Source: Sipunculus nudus
Taxonomy: Eukaryota > Annelida > Sipuncula > Golfingiida > Sipunculidae
NCBI GenBank assembly: GCA_026874595.1
Contig: CM049316.1
Location: 3,052,339 to 3,116,338, forward strand
Direction: 5' to 3'
DNA length: 64,000 bases
Shown piece after piece: positions 12,936 to 24,900 of this stretch (its first letter is position 1; each line of letters begins with the position of its first letter). The notes beneath the pieces were generated by a model that had not been told where the DNA came from, made no database searches, and saw nothing but the letters and a program-made list of their open reading frames with translations. Both the position numbers and the translations under genes were made by a program.

Positions 12936-15900
12936 ATTCACATACATTCATGATTGCAGCTTGTATGATTTATTTATGTGTCAGTATATTATATTGATCC
13001 TAGTGGATAGCTTTAGTAAATATAATAGCTCCAAAAATGGTCAATACCATAATGAGGAAAGATATCAGTTTATTTTCAGTCTGAATGGAAACTCCCAGGA
13101 CGAATAAAGGCAGATTAAATGTAATTGAAACATATATTCTTTCTTTTGTCTTATTGATCAATAATAAAAATAATAACAAATACTAATAAACACAAAATAA
13201 TTAAGGGCTTATTAATGGAGTATAGATGGTGTATAAATAATCCTTGTTTTAAATTTCCCTTCATAAATTACCTGTATGTGAACTTTTAACATTGTATTTA
13301 TGATATTACTCTTTTTCCATAGCCTGAGCTTCATTAACTAACTATGAGTGCCATGTTGTGGATCATGTTTGTTCATGTTTTATTTGATTGTGTTTTTTTG
13401 CCTCCAGGTTAACGGTGACATCCCCCCTCAAACAAAGCAGGATGCTCACTCTGTCATCCTGGAGTTCATCCGATCCAGACCCCCTCTCCATCCAGTAAGT
13501 GCACTGTTAACAACGTGACCTGGTTTACTGTGTAGTTGTTGAGATGACTCTGATAAGTTTTTACCAGGACAAATATGGGTGGAATTCATGTGGTCCTGCG
13601 ACAGTTATTTGTACACTTTATAAAGCATTTAATGATCACCATGCCAATCACCATATTTGAACCTGGGGATGGGGGATAGGATTATTGGTACCTTTTATAA
13701 AGTATTAACAGATCACCATGCCAATCACCATATTTGAACCTGGGGATGGGGGATAGGATTATTGGTACCTTTTATAAAGTATTAACAGATCACCATGCCA
13801 GTCACCATATTTGAACCTGGGGGTGGGGGATAGGATTATTGGTACCTTTTATAAAGTATTAACAGATCACCATGCCAAACCCCATATTTGGACTAGGGGG
13901 GTGGGGGATAGGATTATTGGTACCTTTTATAAAGTATTAACAGATCACCATGCCAAACCCCATATTTGGACTGGGGGGGGTGGGGGATAGGATTATTGGT
14001 ACCTTTTATAAAGTATTAACAGATCACCATGCCAGTCACCATATTTGAACCTGGGGGGTGGGGGATAGGATTATTGGTACCTTTTATAAAGTATTAACAG
14101 ATCACCATGCCAAACCCCATATTTGGACTAGGGGGTGGGGGATAGGATTATTGGTACCTTTTATAAAGTATTAACAGATCACCATGCCAAACCCCATATT
14201 TGGACTAGGCTGGTGGGGATAGGATTATTGGTACCTTTTATAAAGTATTAACAGATCACCATGCCAAACCCCATATTTGGACTAGGGGGGATGGGGATCG
14301 GATTATTGGTACCTTTTATAAAGTATTAACAGATCACCATGCCAAACCCCATATTTGGACTAGGGGGGTGGGGGAATAGGATTATTGGTACCTTTTATAA
14401 AGTATTAACAGATCACCATGCCAAACCCCATATTTGGACTAGGGGGGGTGGGGGATAGGATTATTGGTACCTTTTATAAAGTATTAACAGATCACCATGC
14501 CAAACCCCATATTTGGACTAGGGGGGGTGGGGGATATGATTATTGGTACCTTTTATCATGTATTAAACTGATCACCCTGCCAGTCACCATATTTGGACTA
14601 GGGGGGGGGGGATAAGATGTAGCCTAGGGATTGAGGCATTTCACTTGATTTCATGTTTTATATACATAGGGTTGTTATTAAGACAGAACAAATGTTTCAT
14701 TTGAAGCCCCACTGGTGTTTAAACTGAGGACCTCCGACGAAGTGCAAAGCCTTAACCATTATACTTTGTTCTTCCCCCTAGTGTTGCTTGTAGATGATAG
14801 AAGCCACACTGTTACCCCTCTTTACAACAGGGCAGCACCTGTCTGGTTGATTTTAGGAATACTCCCTTTGATGCCTCAGTTTTGTACTTTTCCATGATAT
14901 AAGTGTTCCTGCAGGTGCCTCCATCCTTTCTTATTTGATAACTGTAGAACTTTTCTGGGTGCCTTGGCGTTCTCTTTGTTAATTATACATCACTCAGAGG
15001 TCCCCTAGGTGGCTGCTTAATTCTGGTTGTCATGTTGTGAGAGCCGTTTTAAGTGTCCCATTACCCAGACTTTTAAAATGAGCAGGGAAGCATGGTTTCT
15101 TTGTGAGAGGGACTTGTCAATTATGTATCACATGCCTGCTGTGTAGGTTTTATGATCTTTCCGTGCTTTTAGTGAAATTATTCTGCAAGTTTTTGAGTTT
15201 AGTGTTAGTTTTTAGCCCTCAGTCTTAAAGGCTGAAGGCTATTGTTATCGCCCAAGCTGTTTGTCCATCCGTCTGGCCAGCATCTATTAACTTTAACCTT
15301 GTGAGCAGGATATCTCTAAAATGCTTCACTGTAGGAATTTTATTTCTTCGGTGCAGATGTATATTAACAAAACCTCAGTCAAGTTTAAAGATGAGTGACC
15401 TTGACATATTTCTCAATGTATCAGAGCTAATTATAGAAAAAAGCTTAGAAGCTTATTTCTCAGGAATCACTGGGTGGAATATTATAAAACATGCTACGAC
15501 TAATGACGCTGATGATCTCCAAGTGCTGCACAAGTTTGGAGGCGCCACCTACAATTTCTGATTTTAAATGATTTCATTATCAGCTTTTTCACTCCTGGCC
15601 TTGTTAGCGGGATATCTTCAATAGTATTCAACACAGGAACTTTATTTCTTCAGTGCTAATGAATATCAACAAAACCATGACCAAATTTGAAGATGGGTGA
15701 CCTTGACCTATTTTTTCAAGGTCACAGAGCTTATAATAGAAAAAACTTGGGAGGGTATTTCTCAGGAACAACCGGGCTGATTGTTATGAAACATGGTGTG
15801 GTTATTTGCCTTGATACTCTCTAAGTGCTACATGAGTTTGGGGCTGTCAGACTTGTAAAATACTACATACCTTTCTTGTTCAAATTTATAACTTGTTTAT

Positions 15901-18900
15901 GTACAGATATACATCCATGTCAGAAAAAATATTTCATACTTGTTGGTTGTAACTGTTACCATCCATAAACACTGTTCTTTTGGCTGAGGGCTTTTGTCAG
16001 CCTTAGCTGATATTCTGGTTGAGTTTGGTGTGGTCCTGTGTTAATCTTATTTAGCCATTTAAAAGTCATGTCTAAATGAAGTTTTTAATAACCACACCTA
16101 AAACAGGTGACAGCTATACAGTTTTCATATATATAGCTATGTCTTTTATTATCTAATTAAGTACAGTTTACATATTTATTTAAATCCCAGATCATGCTGG
16201 TGCAAACCATGCAAGATAATTCCTCATGCATTAGTGTATGGAAATTCAATTTAGAAACAAGACCCTGAATTACCCTGTTGTAAATGCATTATGCATACAG
16301 TTTTTAATGATATATTAATATTTGAAAAATTATAGTATGTGTAACATATTGAAACAATAATATATGATACATATTTAACCATATTCATAGTGTTTAGGTT
16401 ATTATATTACAGGTATTCAAGACTGTTTACAAATTTTTTAAAATTTACCTGAGTATAGTGTGCTTGTCACATGAGCATAATTCCCAAAATTATTGCCCAA
16501 GCACTAAGTCATGTCAAATTATTATTATATATTCAGAGCAGGGTAGGTTGAATACATTTGTTCAAGTCAGATATTTCTTTTAGCATGAATAAGAAAATAG
16601 ATATTTATGTAGAAACCCCAATGTTGTGAAGAACAGACAAAAAATGGCTCTGGGTAGAACACAAATTACTGCTACTGGGACACTCAAACTAATGTAAGAG
16701 AAAGGGAAACGGAAAATTGATTTCTACAGTATATAAGTGTTTTCTGTCCAGTTAAACTGTCAACCTTTTCAGTGTGCTTTGCTGTATTATTACACTTTAT
16801 GCTAAATTCTTAAAAACTTAAAATCAGCATAATTTAAGAAAACCCGTCTAACAAGTTCTTAATAATCATCAGTACACTGAACAATTATATAAACAACCAG
16901 CACATAATATTATAATAATGCAATATGCAGCCGGTGCTCTGCATCAGTTTTGTGACTCTGAGACACCAAGAGGTTTCCATTAAAACTTTTTGCTGCCACC
17001 TACCACCTAAACAAAAATAATCTCAGAAGAAAGACAAAACCTTTTAAAACATATATTTATAATTTTCTTTTGTCAGGTGCCTTGAATAATAAGACAACAC
17101 TTTCTTAATAAAGCAAATACTGTGGAACCTCCCATTTACAGAAGAGTGATGGATTTTGGCTACAATAGAGAGATGTTCATATTATAGAGGTTATCTACTT
17201 ATCATGTGACTGCCTCAAGGGACTGCAAAAGAAAGTGTCTGTAATAGGGAGGCATCTTCAAACGAAGATTCCCTGTTTTAACAAGAAGATAACTATTTAA
17301 TAATAACCAGTTCTGGGAAATAGGATTAAAAACTTTGCTGCTTCAATATGACTGTTGATGACAATTTGGACCATGCCTGAGTGGCTGATGTTTTGATATC
17401 ATTTTGGTCTCCCTGCAGATGTAATATGGTCACCCCAATTTCATATTGTTATTCTAATTTATCGCAAATTAAATGCTGTTGATAGTCCTGGCACACTGTA
17501 ACTGCCTTACACCAGCGATCATTATACATAATAACTGGTCTACTATATGTATGAGCAAAATATTCACTAGATTGGGTCCTGTTTTTGCAAACTTCCTAAT
17601 TTGAGTAAATTAATAAAGTTGTACAAGCCATCATGTGAAATTAAAAAAAATGTCATATTTTAGATCAGACATAAATTCAGTGAATTAAATTTTCATCATC
17701 AGACTGACTGCTTTTACTGTAATTAAATCATCTCTTGTATGATGACCTTTTATGTTCTGTTCCCCAACTTCTGTGAACCCACACATCCTCCTCCCCCAGT
17801 CAGGATACATGTAACAATGAGCCTTTTATCCTGCTACTCCAGCTCCTATTAAATACTGCACACTTGATGGGTTTTAACGTGAGGGGGTGGTATACTGACT
17901 GAGTCTGAGGTCACAGCATCATGTTGCAGTTCTTAAAACGAATCAGTATTCTTTTGAAATCCAGGAGTAAGGTAAGATTTTACTTAAAAATTTAGTTAAT
18001 TTGTTTAATGTATAAATGCTGACATACTTGTAATTCTTAAATGATAGCCCATGTTAACCAAATACATGTATTAAAAAAAATAATTCATTGACAGACAACT
18101 GACCAGATCAACTTAAAAATGTAATTAACTTTTTTTTATCTTAAGACCAGCCATCATTTCATTAATGATTTATAACTTTTTTGACACTTTGTGCTCTGTC
18201 AGGTACACAGACACATAAAAAGGCACACAGGTACAGAATAACAGATGATGACGTTATCTCCTCCCAGCATATTGATGATAGTGCATGTTATGATGAAATA
18301 ATTAATATTTTATTCTTTACTTCAGTTTTCGTGATGATTACAAAGACCTGTGGTAACATATCACAATATTGTTACAGGAACTATTTGTTAGATAATGCAC
18401 GCTCAGCGACCACAGATATCCTCGATGTCCATGATAATAACCTCAGTGATAACACACGTGTGGTTAGTTATAAATGCTCAGTTACTATCTTCTGGGCACA
18501 TTGTATTTACAAGCAGTATAATTATATTCTAATCAATACCCTCTTTTGTTCATCATGTTAATATTATATGGGTATTCTGGCAGTATTTCTGTTTATAATT
18601 GTATCCCCAGACAAAGTCGGCATACTATGGTTTCATGACGGTCCCCCCGCCGCCCCCCCCGCAGAAAAACCTTGTGAGTGGGATAACTCAAAAAATATTT
18701 CACTGATCTTTTTCAAACTTTACATTTGTATAGATATAGGAAAGGGGACGAAGCCTTTTTTAAAATGGGGTCATGACCTTTGCTAGGAGAGTGACCTTGA
18801 CCTTGAATAGGTCCATTTTTGCCGAAAATAACACAAATTCTTAAATATCTCAAGTAAGCTTGCATGGACTGGTCCAAAAATCAAGGTGACCGACGATCGC

Positions 18901-21900
18901 GGATAGCCTTGTGATATACCGTAAACTGGTGGCGCCACCTATTATCCTTTTCTTGTTTTTACGCCTTTTAATACCCCCATAATTTCCACTTGACAGTACT
19001 GTAAGCATTATAAGTCAAAAACTAATGGACAGATTTCTTTCATATTATGCACATGTAGAGAGATGGGTTATGGGATGAGGTCTATTTATATTTGGGTCAT
19101 GACCTTTATCATGAGAGTGGCCTTGACCTTTAATGTATCCATATTTGGTGAAAATCACACACCTCTTATGATATCTCAAGTGTTGATAGCCATATGGATT
19201 TCAAACGTGACTTATGTATGGCCCACCACTAAAGTAAGAACCCTGTAGGTTCTAGGGTCATGAGGTCAAAGGTCAAGGTCACTGGTCTCGCATCTTAAAA
19301 GATACTGTGGATGCATTTTAAGCCAAACTTTCATCCCAGGTTTTCCATCTTGAATATATAGCTCGCTTGCTAATAGTGGATGATCCATATATCAATTTTG
19401 GGGTCACAAGGTCAAAGGTCAAGGCCACAGGAGCTATCTGTCAAAAATTAGTTTCTGGATGATAATTCCTGCTTTTATTGATGTATTGATTTCAAACTTG
19501 ACTTATATATGTCCCACTGAAAAAGCAAGACCCCAATTGATTTAGGGTTAATGAGGTCAAAGGTCAAGGTCACAGGACACATCTTTAAAAAGATTGTGGA
19601 TGCATTTTCAGCCAAACAACTCATCTCAGACCTTTCATCTTGCACATATAGTTCATCTGCCAATAGAGGAAGACACCTATAAATTTTGAGGTCACAAGGT
19701 CAAAGGTGAAGGTCACAGGAGCCATCTGTCCAAAAATTAGTTTCTGGATGATAATTCCTGCTTTTATTGATGTATAGATTTCAAACTTGACTTGTATATG
19801 TCCCATTGGAAAAGCAAGACCCGAATTTATTTTTGGGTCATGAGGTCAAAGGTCAAGGTCACAGGACACATCTTTAAAAAGATTGTGGATGCATTTTTCA
19901 GCCAAACATTTCATCTCAGACATTTCATCTTGCACATACAGTTCCCCTGCCAATAGAGGAAGATGCCTGTCAATTGTGAGGTCACAAGGTCAAAGGTGAA
20001 GGTCACAGGAGCCATCTGTCCAAAAATTAGTTCCCGAGATGATAATTCAAGCTTGGATTAATATATGGATTTCAAACCTGACTTATATATGGCCCATCAA
20101 TAAATCTAAGACCTCTATTGATTTATATATAAAAGTGGATGATCAATATCAATTTTGGGGTCACAAGGTCAAAGGTTAAGGCCACAGGAGCCATCTGTCA
20201 AAAAATTAGTTTCTGGATGATAATTCCTGCTTTTATTGATGTATAGATTTCAAACTTGACATATATGTCCCATTGAAAAAGCAAGACCCCAATTGATTTT
20301 GGGGTCATGAGGTCAAAGGTCAAGGTCACAGGACCAACATCTTCAAAAAGATTGTGGATTGATAGATGGAAGAAACAATAATTGCTTGCCAAGTGTCAGT
20401 ATATGCTGCTAAAAATGGGGGCCTATTCTTAAAGGGGGGGGGGGGGGCCGTACTATGTCTGGGGATACTCTGGCACCTGTGATGCCAAGAAATGTCTAGT
20501 TTTCTTAGCTGACTTGCAGCACCTGCTGTCTTCAATCTGTCTGTGTGTCCTGTTTCTACATCCACCTGTCTGTGTGTCCTGTGTCTACATCCATCTGTCT
20601 ATGTGTCCTTTTTCTACATCCATCTGTCTGTGTGTCCTGTTTCTACATCCATCTGTCTGTGTGTCCTGTTTCTACATCCATCTGTCTGTGTGTCCTGTAT
20701 CTATATCAGATAAACGAGCATAGCTTACCTGTATACATGTGGCAGGAAATCATCAATAGTCAGAAGCCTTGTCAGAATAACATTAGTATAATTTACTGTC
20801 CAGCTTCATTATCCCAGTGTGATCCAAAGCAGGGGTATTGAATTTGGTCAGTTCTGTGTGTGTCCACCTGATATCTGAATTAAACGTTCAGGAATTTCAG
20901 TAAAACTTTCAGGACCTCCATCTGTTTTGTCAGTGTGTAAAAGTGATCCTGTGTCTGAATCAGTGTGGTGTGTGAACCCACATCTCAATCACCCTCAGGC
21001 ACACTGGTTCCTGCTGATGATGAAATCTCAAATTAAAAGTTTCTCGCTATCATTCAGATAAAGAGTTCTAGGCATGGTTTAACTGTCTGTATGGGGATAA
21101 AGGCGGCATACAGAGGTTCCGCACAGAGTGGGCGTTGCTGCTGGTGCTCTGCTTTCTCGTCCTATTTCACTTCTTGGACTCCGGGTGTGTGGCATTCTAG
21201 AGCTGACCTGGGAAGGCGTCTTGGACCTCTTTGCACTTTGCTTGGTGTGGCATTCTCAACAATTTTCATAGACATCGCTTCTATTTTCTCCTTAAATATC
21301 CTGAAAGCCAAATTACTGGAAACAAACTCTACTCTCCTGTTTTGTTGTTGGTGAGGGAGCTGGTGTGGGTCCTCATAGGGCTATACATGATCAGCTTGAG
21401 CCCTGACTCCACTTTTCTGCTGCTGCTGCTGGGATTGGTTCCAGTGGTAGGCAGATTAGTTTACAACATTCTCACCAGAGGGCTGTAGTCTTATCACACC
21501 ATGATCATGATGTCACCATTAAACAGGACCTGTGACATAGAGAGTAATGACGTCACATACAGCCTGCTGCACAGTGACATAAAAGGTGCAGATCTGACTA
21601 CACGGCCCTTTATAGTTGTTATTTGTAACATGATAAAAATTTGAATTTCAGGTCAAAGACAGAAAGTTGGCAGAGCGACCACCAAGATTACCTGACCTCC
21701 GAGAGCAGTTAATGAATGACATCAGAACAGATCACAAGTTACGACCAACGCCATACAAAAAAGGTAAGCCTTCCACACTCTTATAAAATCTGAGTCATTC
21801 CAGTGGTGTAACAGATGAGAAATACCTAATAAAAAGGTTAACAACCATTTTCTTACAGGTGAAGTGATTGGTTACAGATTGTTTGAATGTTATTTTAAGG

Positions 21901-24900
21901 ATTTCAACATCATGGCTGTCTGAGTTATTATGGCCAGTGAAAAGTTGATTCTGAGATTGTTCTGTCTTTGTCAGTACAGTTTGGTGCTATTTGATTTAAG
22001 CAAGGCATTATGGATCCCAGAGTGTGTTACTACTGAATTCCCTGATATTTTAAATTTTTGTCAGAGTTATTATACTCCGTAACTTTTTATCATATGTTAG
22101 ACATTTCTTTAGGGACCTTTATGAATTGGAATCTAGTAATTTGCTGGCAAAAATGTGTAATATTCAATCTGAATATGAACCAGCATGTGAATTAATAGTA
22201 GTTTGTAGAATGCTGAGAGCAGATCACCCCTGTGTTTACTTACACCTAAACTAGAAAGTGCAGAATGTACCTTCACACAAGTTAGACCTGTTTGTAATAT
22301 TGTGTCAATATGACTGGCGTAAGTACTTCTCCAGCACAGGTTGAGATGTGTATGGGTCTTTAGAGACTGTTCTGCAAAGAGAGGATTTCCCAAGAGATAA
22401 TTCCTGTTTTCTGTATGCATGAAGAGGTGCCAGTGCAGCACAGAGGATTTATTCTAGTGGTAGCATACAGGAAAATTTATTTGTGAGAGATTATCCATTT
22501 GATCCATTATTTTAATTGTCTTTGTGGCAACAGGACAACTACTCCCAGACAATTACCCCCTGGACAATTACCCCCAGACAATTACCCCCGAGGACAATTA
22601 CCCTCTCGGACAACTTCCCCTGAGACAACTTCCCCCCCGGACAATTAACCCCCCCCGGTACAACTACCCCCTGGACAATTACCCCCATGGTATAAATTAC
22701 ACATTTAAAGTACACGTTATACATTTAAATATATTCTGTGTTGCTAATGAGTAGTTCAGAATGCCAAAGAAATAAATAAAATTAATTGCAAACAAAAAAT
22801 AAAAAGAAAATCACTTTAGATAATAATATCATGCTATTACTTATTTTGATATAACTTATAGAGACTAGTAAGAATTTATCAGTATGAATGGTATTCCCTA
22901 TTTGAATAGAATTATATTGTAAGCTTGCGGGTGGTTATATGGACCATATGTTTACAAAGCTTTCGTTTTACAACTTGCCAGTGTGAAACATATTTCATAT
23001 AATTGACTATAACCATATATTTACTATATTTTACAATACATAATACAATCATCTGAGAGGCATTGCCTAGAACTAGTAAACAGCTACTGAAAACTTGATG
23101 TAATGGATTTTTTAGCTCAGCTGACTGAAAGTCATCTGAGCTATAGCGATCACTCTTTGTCCGTCGTCCGTCTCTCCGTCTGTCTGTCCGTCTGTCCGTC
23201 CGTTAACCAGGCACAAATCGTAACCGCTGGACCTAGAACCTTGTAACTTGGGATTCTGAGAGGTCTATAAAAAATCTCCTTGGAAACCAGAAATTAGGTC
23301 TCTGTTACCCATATCCTTTGAGCTATGTGGCCCCAAAGTACCCCCCAGAAAAGTCAAAAATTTCATACAAAAACTTCAATATCTCATTAACTACTTGACT
23401 GATGGTCATGATTTTTGGCATACATATTGATCATGAGATGTTACATCACTTCCTGCAGACTGGTGGCGCCACCTGTATTTTTCGATTTTTTACGAATTTT
23501 TTTCTCTATTTTTGAGACCTTTAAAAATGTGAACATCTGTTAACAAGGCACAAATCATAAAGACTGGACTTAGAATCTTAATTCTTGACACACTGAGAGG
23601 TCCATGAAAAATCTCCTTGGAAACCAGAAATTAGGTCTCTGTTACCCATATCCTTTGAGCTATGGGGCCCCAAAGTACCCCCCAGAATAGTAAAAAATTT
23701 CATACAAAAACTTCAATATCTCAATAACTACATCAGTGATGGTCTTCATTTTTGGCATACATATTGATCATGAGATGTTCGATCAGTTCCTGCAGACTGG
23801 TGGCGCCACCTGTACTGTTTGATTTTTTACGATTTTTTTCCTCTATTTTTGAGACCTTTGAGGATGCTGTCATCTGTTAGCGTGGCACAAATCGTAATGA
23901 CTGGACCTAGAATCTTCATTTTCGACACACTGAGAGACCTATGAAAAGTCTCCATGGAAACCAGAAATTAGGTCTCTGTTACCCATATCCTTCGAGCTAT
24001 GGGGCCAAAAATTACCCCCCAGAAAAGTAAAAAATTTCATATAAAAACTTCAATATCTCATTAACTACATCACTGATGGTCATGATTTTCGACATACATA
24101 TTGATCATGAGATGTTTCATCAGTTTGTGCAGACTGGTGGCGCCACCTGTATTTTTCAATGTTCACGAATTGTTTTCTCCATTTTTGAGACCTTTAAGGA
24201 TGTAGTTATCTGTCACAGGGTACAAATCGTAACGACTGGACCTAGAATCTTCGTTCTTGACACACAGGGAGACCCATGATAAGTCTCCATGGAAACCTGA
24301 AATTTGGTCTCTGTTACCCATATCCTTTGAGCTATGGCACTCCAAAGTACAGCTCAGAATAATGGAAAATTTGATACAAAAGCTAAAGTATCTGAACAAC
24401 TAATGCAGAAATAACCATAATTGTTTGCATGGATATTGATCATGGAGTGTTTCATAAGTTTCTGCAGACTGTTGGCACCACCTGTATTTGTTCGGTTTTT
24501 TTTACTAAATTTTTCTGTATTTTTGAGACCTTTAAAGATATGAACATCTGTTAACAGGGCACAAATCATAAAAACTGGACCAAGAATCTTCATTCTTGAC
24601 ACACAGGGAGACCTATGAAAAGTCTCCATGGAAACTTGAAATTAGGTCTCTGTTACCCATATTCTTTAAGCTGTATGGGTCCAAAATACCCCCCCCCCCC
24701 CCAGAATAATGGAAAATTTGATACAAAAACTGCAGTATTTAAATAACTACAACACTGACGGTCATGATTTTCGGCATACATATTGATCATGAGCTGTTCC
24801 ATCAGTTTCTGCAGACTGGGTGTGCCACCTCTATTTTTTTTTCAAATTTTTACGAATTTTTTTCTTTTTTTTGAGACCTTTAAAGATGTGGTTATCTGTC

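Noticed and set aside
15301-15561. 86-codon frame in intron 3
   Set aside because: Lies inside element E3, and the sister unit (about 15600-15850) is broken by stops.
18181-18561. 126-codon + strand frame as a gene
   Set aside because: Composition and codon use match the surrounding intron, and no domain, signal peptide or conserved splice structure is visible.
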